Below, piece after piece: positions 9,284 to 16,187 of a stretch of DNA of 18,991 nt. Each line of letters begins with the position of its first letter. Within the stretch, counting starts at the first letter, position 1. Position numbers and translations under genes: made by a program. Origin of the DNA: JAICIG01 sp035532215 (GTDB lineage: Bacteria > Planctomycetota > Planctomycetia > Pirellulales > JAICIG01); assembly GCA_035532215.1 (NCBI GenBank), contig DATKRK010000014.1:1-18991 (forward strand), given 5' to 3'. The notes below the pieces were generated by a model. That model made no database searches. It had not been told where the DNA came from and saw only the letters and a list, made by a program, of their open reading frames with translations.

Positions 9284-9406
9284 AGAGGTCCTTAAATCGT
9301 TGCTTTTGCATTTTTCGTCTTCGCCTCTGTCCTTCTTCTCTGTGCCTCTGTGTCTCTGTGGTTCAATCCAGAACCGCCACACTGCTTTAATACTTATGAA
9401 ACGGAA

Positions 9407-11050
9407 TCATTTCACCTTCACCGCCTCCTGCGGATCGACCAGGCCGTCGGCGTCGCCGTCGAGGTCGTGAAAAACTTCGCGCGGGCCGAGGAACTCGTTC
9501 CAGGTCAGGTCGCCGTCGTTGTTGCGGTCCATCCGCTGAAACCAGATCGGGCCGATCGGCCGCCGCTGCTGGAAGGCCGGCGTCTGCGCGGCCAACTGCT
9601 CGCTGGGCCCGAAGAGCTGATAGCTGCCGCGGACGAACTCCATGTGAAAGTGCCGCACGGGCTCTTTCTGGCCGATGCCGGGCCGGCGGTCGCGGTCGAG
9701 CCGGGCCAAAGCCTTCGGCGCCTCTCGCAGTTCGCGCACCGAGACGCGGCCGTCGGCGTTGGCGTCGAGGGCCATGAAGAAACCGTGCCCGGTGTCGTAG
9801 ACGTTCACGCGGCAGGTCGTCGCCGCCGGTTCGCCGCGGGCTCGCACGTAGTCTTTCATCTCGTCGGCGAACACCTTGTCGTCGCCGTCGGCGTCCATCA
9901 GCTCGAATAAGCCGCGCTCGAAGCGGATGCGGTCGGCCGTTTCGTCGCGGCTCAAGTAGCCGTTCGCGTCGGCGTCGAGCTGATTGAACTGCCGCATGGC
10001 ATTTTCGATGGCCGAGGCGATTGGGTCGAGATTGCGGTGCGAGAAGGTCACGACCGCGCCGGAAAAGGCGATCTTGGCGTAATCGGCCCGATCGGCGTCG
10101 TCGAGCCGTTCGCCGCCAGCGTCCTTGACGTCGATCGCTCCCCCGCCCGCCTCGGCGCTGCGAAGATCGGCCGACAGGTCGACGTCGGGCTTGGCTTCCG
10201 ACAGACGTTTCAACTCATCCGCGTTCAGGCGGCGATCGCCGTCGGCATCCAGCGCCGCGATCCGCTCGTCGGACCAGTTCAGTTCGCCGCCGTCGAGCGA
10301 GCGGTCGCGATTGCGGTCGTACTTGGCCAGCAGACGACGGGCCAGCAGCGGTTCGCTCGCGTCGCGCACGATATCGGCCACCGTGGCCAGCGGCGTCGGC
10401 TTCGTTTGCACGCCCAGCAGCACCTGCGTCGGATCGGGCGCTGGCTGCGGCGGAAAGAACTCCTGAAAGCTGACGCACTCGTCGCCGTCTTCGTCTTTCG
10501 AGAGCACCAGGTCAGGCGAGGCGTCCAGTTCCTTCTGGTCGAGCAGACCCGAGCTGTCGGCATCGAGCAGCTTGAAGACTTCCAAGTCGTTCTGCAAAGA
10601 GCTAAGGTCTTGCCGATAGGCCACCGCCTCGCCGCCCAGCCGGTCGACCGTGCGTTCGACGTCGCGCCGCGCCAGCGACGCTTGGCCGCCCAAACTTTTG
10701 AGAAACTGCGACGCCGCCCGCCGTTGTTTGACTCGCAGCAGCGGCGAGTGCGAGGCTTCGTCGCGGCTCAGCTTGCCGTCGTGATTGGCGTCGAGCGATT
10801 CAATCAGCCGGTCGATATACTGCCGCCGCGCTTCGGCCAGCGACACGCCGCCCAACGACAGCCGCAGGCGGAAGTGCAGCGGGCCGTCGTCGAGCAACAG
10901 CAGCACGTCTTTGCGATCGGCGGGCCCGGCGGCTTGGAGCGCTTGCGCATTGCGGCTCTGGCTGGCCTCGGCTTTGACCTTGGCCAGCGCAGCCGCCGGC
11001 GCCGGGCCGTCGGCCCCCAGCGCGCCGAACACCAAGATCCATTTCGCCAT
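9407..11050 (-). CDS. Exported multi-EF-hand calcium-binding protein (ten EF loops)
   Basis: Starting at ATG 11050 the protein has 547 residues. A TTG 21 bases upstream is possible, but neither has a good ribosome binding site. The N-terminus MAKWILVFGALGADGPAPAA is a short signal-peptide-like segment. Ten 12-residue EF-hand loops can be read, spread from about residue 87 to the C-terminus: DANHDGKLSRDE, DADSSGLLDQKE, DEDGDECVSFQE, DRNRDRSLDGGE, DADGDRRLNADE, DADANGYLSRDE, DADGDDKVFADE, DANADGRVSVRE, DRNNDGDLTWNE and DGDADGLVDPQE. Nearly all keep D at 1, D/N at 3, D/N/S at 5 and E at 12, so calcium binding is likely. Several sit as close pairs, others alone. EF-hand proteins are abundant in planctomycetes. 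This one follows the DUF1501 gene by 158 bp and may share its transcript. Its partner or role is unknown. Confidence 0.93.
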   Translation of the reverse strand: MAKWILVFGALGADGPAPAAALAKVKAEASQSRNAQALQAAGPADRKDVLLLLDDGPLHFRLRLSLGGVSLAEARRQYIDRLIESLDANHDGKLSRDEASHSPLLRVKQRRAASQFLKSLGGQASLARRDVERTVDRLGGEAVAYRQDLSSLQNDLEVFKLLDADSSGLLDQKELDASPDLVLSKDEDGDECVSFQEFFPPQPAPDPTQVLLGVQTKPTPLATVADIVRDASEPLLARRLLAKYDRNRDRSLDGGELNWSDERIAALDADGDRRLNADELKRLSEAKPDVDLSADLRSAEAGGGAIDVKDAGGERLDDADRADYAKIAFSGAVVTFSHRNLDPIASAIENAMRQFNQLDADANGYLSRDETADRIRFERGLFELMDADGDDKVFADEMKDYVRARGEPAATTCRVNVYDTGHGFFMALDANADGRVSVRELREAPKALARLDRDRRPGIGQKEPVRHFHMEFVRGSYQLFGPSEQLAAQTPAFQQRRPIGPIWFQRMDRNNDGDLTWNEFLGPREVFHDLDGDADGLVDPQEAVKVK

Positions 11051-11088
11051 AACCACGCTAGCGCCTATCAACAGCTATTCTGAAAATT

Positions 11089-11161
11089 GGGTGGCTGGTG
11101 GCTGAGCCTCGGCGAAGCCCCAGTTCGCTGGGGCATCGCTTCGCTCTGCCGCCAGCCACCC
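11089..11161. repeat. Palindromic REP-like element between DUF1501 and EF-hand genes
   Basis: The outer arms GGGTGGCTGGTGGC (11089-11102) and GCCGCCAGCCACCC (11148-11161) pair with one mismatch. At the centre is a perfect 7-bp stem with a four-base loop (GCCCCAG-TTCG-CTGGGGC, 11117-11134), flanked by a further short GCGA/TCGC pairing. The whole 73 bp can fold as one cruciform or RNA hairpin. It could end or attenuate the DUF1501 transcript before the EF-hand gene, but no T-tract follows on the minus strand. The compact design suggests a REP-type repeat. Confidence 0.85.
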
Positions 11162-11208
11162 CTCCAGCGATCGAACCTGTTACGTATTACTTAGAGTCTG
11201 GCGATCCA

Positions 11209-12591
11209 TTAGCCCACCAGTTCCTTGATCGCTTTGCCCGCTCGATCGACCAGCGGAATCGGCCGGCCTTCGGGCGAGATGTTTTCTTTCTTGGGATCGA
11301 TGCCCAGCGCCGTGCAGATCGTCGCATACAGATCGGCGACCTTCACCGGCCGCTCGGCGACCTCTTGGCCGTCGGCGCCGCTGCTGCCGATCGCCTGACC
11401 GCCCTTGATGCCGGCGCCGCCCAGCGCCACGCTCCAGGCCATCGGGAAGTGGTCGCGGCCGCCGTTGTGATTGATCTTCGGCGTGCGGCCGAACTCGCCC
11501 ATCCACACCACCAGCGTCGAAGCGAGCAGCCCGCGATCGCGCAGGTCTTTCATCAGCGTCGACCAGGCCGGGTCGAGCGTTTCCGAGAGCGACTTGACCT
11601 GGTTGAAATTGTCGATGTGCGTGTCCCAACCGGCCACGTTGCCCGGCGAGCCGGCCAGCGTGACTTCGACGAACGCCACGCCCCGTTCGACCAGCCGCCG
11701 CGCGAGCAGGCAGCCCTGGCCGAAGCGATTGCGGCCGTAGGCGTCGCGTAGTTCGGCCGGCTCCTGGTCGAGTTCGAACGCCTTGCGGGCTTGGGTCTCG
11801 ACCATCCGCATCGCCTTGGCGTAGCTGGCGCGGTGCGCCTTGACCGCCTCCGCCGAGGCGCCTTTGTCGAACTCGCGAGTCATGAACCGCAGGATGTCGA
11901 ACTGATCCTTGAGCGCCGCATCGCCGCGGTCGCCGGGCGGCTTGAGATCTTCAAGCGCCAAGTTCGCCCGCGTGTTCGGGTCGTTGCTGGCGCCCGAGAC
12001 GGTCAGCGGGGCGTAGTTCGGGCCCAGGAAGCCGGCGTCGACCATGCGGAACGGCGAGAGGCTGATGAAGTTCGGCAAGTCGCTTTCGTCGTTGCCCAGT
12101 TCCTTGGCCAACAGCGAACCGAGCGACGGATAGCGCACCGCCGCCTGCTGCGAAGGGTAGCCGGTCAGCATCAACCGCGTGGCCAGGCCGTGCTCGCCTT
12201 CTTTGGTCGCCAGGCTGCGGATGATCGCCAGGTCGTTCATCTGCTTCGCGACGCCGGGCAAGTGCTCGCTGATCCGCACGCCGGAGGCCGCGGTGGCGAT
12301 CTCTTCGAACGGGCCGCCGTTGGCGTGGCCCGGCTTCAAATAGAAGGTATCGGTCTGGCTGGGACCGCCGCTCATCCACAGCAGGATGCACGATTTGCCC
12401 TGCTTTTTCGCGGCCTCGCCCGCCGCAGCCGCCAGCCGCGGCAGCCAGCCGCTATAAGAAACTCCCAACGCGCCGGCCAGGCCGAAGCCGAGCAACTCGC
12501 GGCGCGAAAAGGGGGCAGCGAAACGCCCCGTCACCGCAGCGGCGCGAGGATGACGAACGGGCACGGAGAGCGACAAGCGTCGATCGAGCAT
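11209..12591 (-). CDS. DUF1501 family protein, Tat-type signal
   Basis: ATG at 12591 gives 460 residues. AAGGAG lies 8 bases upstream and would be coding if the ATG 24 bases earlier were used, so I prefer the shorter form. SRRELLGFG at residues 29-37 is a twin-arginine export motif followed by a hydrophobic stretch. The body is typical DUF1501: CILLWMSGGPSQTDTF near residue 68, MGEFGRTPKINHNGGRDHFP near 360, and ATICTALGID near the end. The fold is thought to relate to sulfatase/alkaline phosphatase-like enzymes, but no reaction is established. DUF1501 genes are regularly paired with DUF1549/DUF1553 genes in planctomycetes; here that partner is the next gene upstream. It is probably exported folded to the periplasm. 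Confidence 0.96.
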   Translation of the reverse strand: MLDRRLSLSVPVRHPRAAAVTGRFAAPFSRRELLGFGLAGALGVSYSGWLPRLAAAAGEAAKKQGKSCILLWMSGGPSQTDTFYLKPGHANGGPFEEIATAASGVRISEHLPGVAKQMNDLAIIRSLATKEGEHGLATRLMLTGYPSQQAAVRYPSLGSLLAKELGNDESDLPNFISLSPFRMVDAGFLGPNYAPLTVSGASNDPNTRANLALEDLKPPGDRGDAALKDQFDILRFMTREFDKGASAEAVKAHRASYAKAMRMVETQARKAFELDQEPAELRDAYGRNRFGQGCLLARRLVERGVAFVEVTLAGSPGNVAGWDTHIDNFNQVKSLSETLDPAWSTLMKDLRDRGLLASTLVVWMGEFGRTPKINHNGGRDHFPMAWSVALGGAGIKGGQAIGSSGADGQEVAERPVKVADLYATICTALGIDPKKENISPEGRPIPLVDRAGKAIKELVG

Positions 12592-12914
12592 GGCGATTCT
12601 CCTTGGACGAAACATTTTGACTCGAACTCGAAGTAATGATTAAGCGATGTTCGCGCGACCGGTCCTCGTTACGGGTTCCTCTTCTCTGTTCTCGGTTCTT
12701 CTGTTTCCTTCCGCGACTTCTGTTCTAAGGTCTTTTCTTTCCCCAGAGCGTCGCCGCTTGCGCTTTATCGACGATCGATTCGCGGGCTAGCTGCAGTCAT
12801 CCCCGCAAACAGAGAAGAGGAACCCGTAGCTACCGCAGCTTGGCGGTTTGCCTGGTCTTGCAAAACGCACCACATCCATTCCTCTCAAGTCACCGGCAAT
12901 GAGGACCACAATAA
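12592..12914. other. Non-coding gap between DUF1549 and DUF1501 genes
   Basis: There is no credible gene in these 323 bp. The main structure is a 21-bp perfect inverted repeat. Its loop includes a pyrimidine-rich run on the plus strand (about 12687-12744), so a purine-rich run in any minus-strand transcript. This is a long gap for two genes usually found close together. Confidence 0.75.
12670..12828. repeat. 21-bp perfect inverted repeat with long loop
   Basis: ACGGGTTCCTCTTCTCTGTT at 12671-12690 is the exact reverse complement of 12808-12827, and one flanking base on each side also pairs. The spacer is 117 bp. It resembles no repeat elsewhere in the window. It may be a mobile non-autonomous element or a large RNA fold in the intergenic part of the DUF1549-DUF1501 transcript. 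Confidence 0.92.
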
Positions 12915-14507
12915 TTAACGGCTGAGCACGAATTCAGGACTATTCAACAACCCCCACAGCACCTGGGCGAAAGCTTGCTTGCGCTCGGACTCGCCGGGCT
13001 GGCGGCGGACGAAATCGAGCAGAAACACGAGCTCATCCTTCGTGGGCTTGCGCGTCAGCGCGGCCAGGTACAGCGTTTCGATTTTGTCTTGCGGCTTCAA
13101 GAACGGGGCCTCGACCACGGCCCGCAACGTGCGGCTGGAGTCGAGGTTCGTGGCGTCGGCCGTCAGCTTGCCGTTCATCAGCATCAACGCCTGCGGAATG
13201 CCCGCCTTGAAATCGACCGGCGACTCGGGCGCCGCTTCGTTCATGCGGGCCACGAATTGATCTCGCAGGCCGTTGTAGCGCGGGCCGTTGTCGGCCTTCG
13301 ACACCGACAGGCCGAGCGCCTGTTCGAGCGAGTCGAAGACCTGCTCGGGCAGCAGCGTTTTCAGCGGGCGGTGCGTAAACCCTTCGGCCTCGCCCTCCGC
13401 CTGGTCGGAATAAGCTTGTTGATAGGTGCGGCTCTGGCAGACGCCCATGATCAGCCAGCGCAGATCGTAGCCCGAGGCGACGAACAACCCGGCCAACTCG
13501 TCGAGCACTTTTCGTTCCTCGGGCCTGGCGCGGTCGAGATCGTCGACCGAACCGGCCAGGCCGCGGCCGCAAAGATATTGCCAGGTGCGGTTGACGACCG
13601 TCGCGGCGAAGTTGGGGTTCTCGGGCGAGGTCATCCACTCGGCAAGCACTTCACGCGGCGCTTTGCCGGCGGGGAGTTGTTCGAGCGGCTGTTTGTCCCA
13701 CAGCAGCTTGGCCGCGTAGGAAACGCCGCTGGTGCTGTCGGCGACGATCGTCGGCGCGGGCCGCGGCTCCGCGGGCTTCGAGCCGTCGCCTGTGAAAAAC
13801 GCCGCCACGCCCCAAAAGTCGTTGCGATTCCAATCGGTGAACGGGTGGTCGTGGCACTGGGCGCAATTCAACCGCACGCCGAGAAACACCCGCACGTAGG
13901 CGCTGGCCAGGTTCTCGGGCATGGGGCCGACGGCTTGCTGAAACACGGCCGCCGCGGCGTCGGAATCGGCCGGAGGCTGCGTTTGCGGCACGACGCCGGG
14001 CGCCGCCTGCGGCAACGAAACCAACAGCAGCTTGCGGGCGAACGCATCGTAGGGCGTGTTGCTGGCGAACTGCTGGGCCAGCCACGGTTCCAGCCGCACG
14101 GCCATCGCCGCCCCCGGCGCGCTGGCCGGAACCATCATCCGCCGCCAGACGCGCGACAAACTCGCCGCCGTGCGATCGGCGAAGCGGTCGGGCCGCTCGT
14201 TGGCGTTGACCAATCGTTCGACGTAGTTCGGCCGCTTCAAGCTGCCTTGGTCGGCCAGAAAATCGCGCAACTGCGCGACGGTCGGAATTCGCCCTTGCAG
14301 ATCGAGAAACAATCGCCGCAGAAAGGTCGCGTCGTCGACCGCCGGCGCCGGCTCGATCCCGGCGTTGCGATATTGTTCGTCGAAGCGGGCGTCGATCCAA
14401 TCGGCCAGCTCCTGCGAGGTCATCTTCGGCGGCTCGGCCTGCTGGCCGTAGCCGAGCGATCCGGCAAACCCGACGACGGCGACCGCCAGTGCGACGTAAC
14501 GGGCCAT
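12915..14507 (-). CDS. DUF1549/DUF1553 protein with CxxCH motif
   Basis: I start at ATG 14507 (530 residues), where MARYVALAVAVVGFAGSLGY is a signal peptide; a GGTGAG stretch lies about six bases upstream. The longer frame adds residues with no signal character. The DUF1549 part opens with LADWIDARF and FLRRLFLDLQGRIPT. It carries C-A-Q-C-H-D-H-P-F at about residues 213-221, a heme-c-type CxxCH motif found in this family. The DUF1553 part follows, with NRTWQYLCGRGL, YDLRWLIMGVCQSRTYQ and LMLMNGKL. There is no separate N-terminal cytochrome (PSCyt1) domain, so this is a short form; many relatives are 700-1000 residues. It is transcribed ahead of the DUF1501 gene. The role of the family is not established. 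Confidence 0.95.
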   Translation of the reverse strand: MARYVALAVAVVGFAGSLGYGQQAEPPKMTSQELADWIDARFDEQYRNAGIEPAPAVDDATFLRRLFLDLQGRIPTVAQLRDFLADQGSLKRPNYVERLVNANERPDRFADRTAASLSRVWRRMMVPASAPGAAMAVRLEPWLAQQFASNTPYDAFARKLLLVSLPQAAPGVVPQTQPPADSDAAAAVFQQAVGPMPENLASAYVRVFLGVRLNCAQCHDHPFTDWNRNDFWGVAAFFTGDGSKPAEPRPAPTIVADSTSGVSYAAKLLWDKQPLEQLPAGKAPREVLAEWMTSPENPNFAATVVNRTWQYLCGRGLAGSVDDLDRARPEERKVLDELAGLFVASGYDLRWLIMGVCQSRTYQQAYSDQAEGEAEGFTHRPLKTLLPEQVFDSLEQALGLSVSKADNGPRYNGLRDQFVARMNEAAPESPVDFKAGIPQALMLMNGKLTADATNLDSSRTLRAVVEAPFLKPQDKIETLYLAALTRKPTKDELVFLLDFVRRQPGESERKQAFAQVLWGLLNSPEFVLSR

Positions 14508-14601
14508 GTGACTCACCGTGCGAAGAAATGAACGGGATGACCGCTGCACGTTAGCTTGGGCCGAGGCGGCAAGCGACTCTTGCCGCTCAGCACTGGGGGC
14601 G

Positions 14602-14630
14602 ATGTTAAGACATTATGTCTTTATCGTCAA
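14602..14630 (-). promoter_or_regulatory. Sigma-70-like promoter for DUF1549-DUF1501 genes
   Basis: On the minus strand TTGACG (14630-14625) and TAACAT (14607-14602) are separated by exactly 17 bases. Transcription would begin near 14595, leaving a leader of about 88 bases to the ATG at 14507. Confidence 0.65.
14607..14621. promoter_or_regulatory. Candidate operator, 15-bp perfect palindrome
   Basis: AAGACAT-T-ATGTCTT is a perfect dyad with 7-bp arms around one base. It fills the spacer of the minus-strand promoter and touches its -10 box. A bound repressor would block polymerase. The ACA...TGT core is reminiscent of BlaI/MecI/CopY-family sites, which is only a suggestion; no regulator gene is in the window. 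Confidence 0.6.
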
Positions 14631-14638
14631 GCGCCACG

Positions 14639-14701
14639 AAGAAATTCTTTTTTTTGTCGGGTTCGCGCCCCGTCAGCGGGGCCTGCGCGAAGGAATTTCT
14701 T
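14639..14701. repeat. Nested hairpin upstream of the CxxCH-protein promoter
   Basis: The outer arms AAGAAATTC (14639-14647) and GAATTTCTT (14693-14701) enclose a second structure: TTCGCG pairs with CGCGAA, and CCCCG-TCAG-CGGGG forms the tip (about 14662-14690). A T-run (14648-14655) follows the left arm on the plus strand. It could insulate the two divergent promoters. Confidence 0.7.
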
Positions 14702-14713
14702 TATAAGTGGACC

Positions 14714-14742
14714 TTGTTGTCCTTAATTGAACCCGGTATAGT
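14714..14742 (+). promoter_or_regulatory. Sigma-70-like promoter for the CxxCH-protein gene
   Basis: TTGTTG (14714-14719) and TATAGT (14737-14742) are spaced by 17 bases. The start of transcription would fall near 14749, about 60 bases before the ATG at 14810, and the ribosome binding site GAGGAG lies between. Confidence 0.6.
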
Positions 14743-14809
14743 TAAAGGGCCTGAGAAAAGACCCGCCCAAGCTCACCCGCCCCAAAGCACCCGCCGAGGA
14801 GATCGACCG

Positions 14810-16144
14810 ATGCCCGCCTGTGATCGAGGGGTTTGCCGCCGAATCGCCGTGGTCTCTGCTTTTTCGCTGCCGCTGGCCGCCGCGCTCTTGGCCGGGCCAG
14901 CCGCCCAGGCCGAGCTGCCTTACGAACAAGAGCCGATCAATTATCTGACGACGCCGGTGTACGATCCGATCGCCAGGCTGCAAGCGCGGCTCGACCGCGG
15001 CGAGGCGCAACTCGAGTACGACGACGAACGGGGCTATCTGCCGGCCGTGCTCGAACAGTTGGGCATCGATCGGTCCTCGCAAACGCTCGTCTTTTCCAAA
15101 ACCAGCTTCCAGCGTCAAAGGATTTCGCCGCGCACGCCCCGTGCGGTGTATTTCAACGACGACACGTACATCGGCTACGTGCAGCGGGGCGAGGTGCTGG
15201 AGGTTTCGACCGTCGACCCGGAACAAGGCGCCGTGTTTTATACGCTCTCGCAACAGTCCGGCGGCAAGCCGCTCTTCCAGCGGCAGACGCACGACTGCCT
15301 GCAATGCCACTCGTCCTCGAAGACGCAGGACGTGCCCGGCCATTTGGTGCGCTCGGTTTATCCCGACGCCAGCGGCATGCCGGTGTTCAACGCGGGCACT
15401 TTCCTCTCGACGCACGAAAGCCCGCTGCGAGACCGCTGGGGCGGCTGGTACGTTTCCGGCACGCACGGCGCCCAGACGCACATGGGCAACGTGGTCGTCG
15501 CCAATCGCCAGGAGCCCGAGCGACTCGATCGCGCCGCCGGCGCCAATCGCACGAGCCTCGACGAGTTGTTCGACACGTCGCCCTACCTGGCGCCCTCGAG
15601 CGACATCGTGGCTTTGATGGTGCTCGAACATCAAACCAAGATGCACAATCTGATTACGGCCGCCAACTATCACGCCCGGCTGGCGCTGCACTATCAGGCC
15701 GGGTTGAACAAGGCGCTCGGCCGACCGGAAGGCGAGCTTTCCGAAAGCACGGTCCGCCGCTATCAAAGTCCGGCCGAGAAGCTCATCAAGTACCTGCTGT
15801 TCTCGGAAGAGGCGCAGCTCGCCAAGCCGGTCGCCGGCAGTTCGAGCTATGTCCAGGACTTCGTCGCCCGCGGCCCTCGCGATGCTCGCGGGCGTTCGCT
15901 GCGAGATTTCGATCTGAAGCGGCGGATGTTCGAATACCCGTGCAGTTACGAAATCTACTCCGACGCTTTCGACTCGCTTCCGCCGGTGGTGAAAGCATAC
16001 GTCTACCGGCGGCTGAAAGAGATTCTCTCCGGCGCCGACCAAAGCCGCGACTTCGCCCATCTCTCGGCCGACGACCGCCGGGCGATCTTCGAGATCCTCT
16101 TGGACACCAAGCACGACCTGCCGGCGGATTGGCGGCAGGGGTAG
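14810..16144 (+). CDS. Exported protein with a single c-type heme motif (CLQCH)
   Basis: ATG at 14810 is preceded by GAGGAG and followed by a signal peptide (VVSAFSLPLAAALLAGPAAQA, cleavage near residue 34). The frame is open upstream of this ATG, but those codons span the promoter region and lack signal features. The 444-residue protein has one CxxCH heme-binding motif, C163-L-Q-C-H167. It is followed by a well-defined block DVPGHLVRSVYPDASGMPVF and then a helical half (SDIVALMVLEHQTKMHNLIT). His and Met residues in that half could give the second iron ligand. It is probably a periplasmic mono-heme protein for electron transfer or sensing. I recognise similar exported planctomycete proteins but no named family. 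It has its own promoter and convergent neighbour, so it is probably a single-gene transcript. Confidence 0.9.
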   Translation: MPACDRGVCRRIAVVSAFSLPLAAALLAGPAAQAELPYEQEPINYLTTPVYDPIARLQARLDRGEAQLEYDDERGYLPAVLEQLGIDRSSQTLVFSKTSFQRQRISPRTPRAVYFNDDTYIGYVQRGEVLEVSTVDPEQGAVFYTLSQQSGGKPLFQRQTHDCLQCHSSSKTQDVPGHLVRSVYPDASGMPVFNAGTFLSTHESPLRDRWGGWYVSGTHGAQTHMGNVVVANRQEPERLDRAAGANRTSLDELFDTSPYLAPSSDIVALMVLEHQTKMHNLITAANYHARLALHYQAGLNKALGRPEGELSESTVRRYQSPAEKLIKYLLFSEEAQLAKPVAGSSSYVQDFVARGPRDARGRSLRDFDLKRRMFEYPCSYEIYSDAFDSLPPVVKAYVYRRLKEILSGADQSRDFAHLSADDRRAIFEILLDTKHDLPADWRQG

Positions 16145-16157
16145 TCAAAAATGAGAC

Positions 16158-16180
16158 GCAGTTCGTTAAATTTGAACTGC
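16158..16180. terminator. Possible bidirectional terminator hairpin
   Basis: GCAGTTC (16158-16164) and GAACTGC (16174-16180) form a 7-bp perfect stem with a nine-base loop in the 43-bp gap between two convergent genes. There is no long T-tract on either side, so termination strength is uncertain. Confidence 0.45.
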
Positions 16181-16187
16181 ATCCCCT

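Larger units (their letters stand above)
9035..9363. repeat. Nested palindromic element (outer arms of the ACAGAGACACAGAG family, copy 2)
   Basis: The left arm at 9035-9060 (beginning AACCACAGAGACACAGAGGC) is an exact 26-bp reverse complement of the right arm at 9338-9363. Both arms carry the variant GAGGCACAGAG, unlike the element at 4688-4829, so the two arms of each element match each other better than they match the other element. Inside is a second inverted repeat (9127-9146 and 9202-9221) and a module also found near the right end of the window. No open frame for a transposase is present. Confidence 0.9.
8937..9406. other. Non-coding region between moxR and the EF-hand gene
   Basis: No gene is supported in these 470 bp. 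The region lies upstream of moxR and downstream of the EF-hand gene, both on the minus strand. It holds a nested repeat structure at 9035-9363. The short open frames here are translations of repeat DNA. Confidence 0.8.
14508..14809. other. Divergent regulatory region
   Basis: This 302-bp region lies between the DUF1549 gene (minus) and the CxxCH-protein gene (plus). No gene is supported. It carries one promoter on each strand, a 15-bp palindrome, and a nested hairpin at 14639-14701. The plus-strand reading frame does run upstream through part of it, but without a signal peptide or ribosome binding site. Confidence 0.75.

Noticed and set aside
9035..9363. CRISPR-like array
   Set aside because: The repeats are inverted arms of two different families, not regularly spaced direct repeats with unique spacers, and no cas gene is present.
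9033..9390. Short frames of about 90 codons on both strands upstream of moxR
   Set aside because: They are translations of the palindromic repeats, and the same peptide pattern appears from copy B at the right end. No ribosome binding site or family supports them.
12975..14531. Plus-strand open frame of 518 codons opposite the DUF1549 gene
   Set aside because: It is the antisense shadow of a clear DUF1549/DUF1553 protein, with no signal peptide, domain or ribosome binding site.
14615..14809. Upstream extension of the CxxCH-protein frame
   Set aside because: It would place the start inside the promoter region and bury the signal peptide; ATG at 14810 has GAGGAG upstream.
14723..16114. Minus-strand open frame of 463 codons opposite the CxxCH-protein gene
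   Set aside because: The plus strand has a signal peptide, heme motif, promoter and ribosome binding site; the reverse frame has none.
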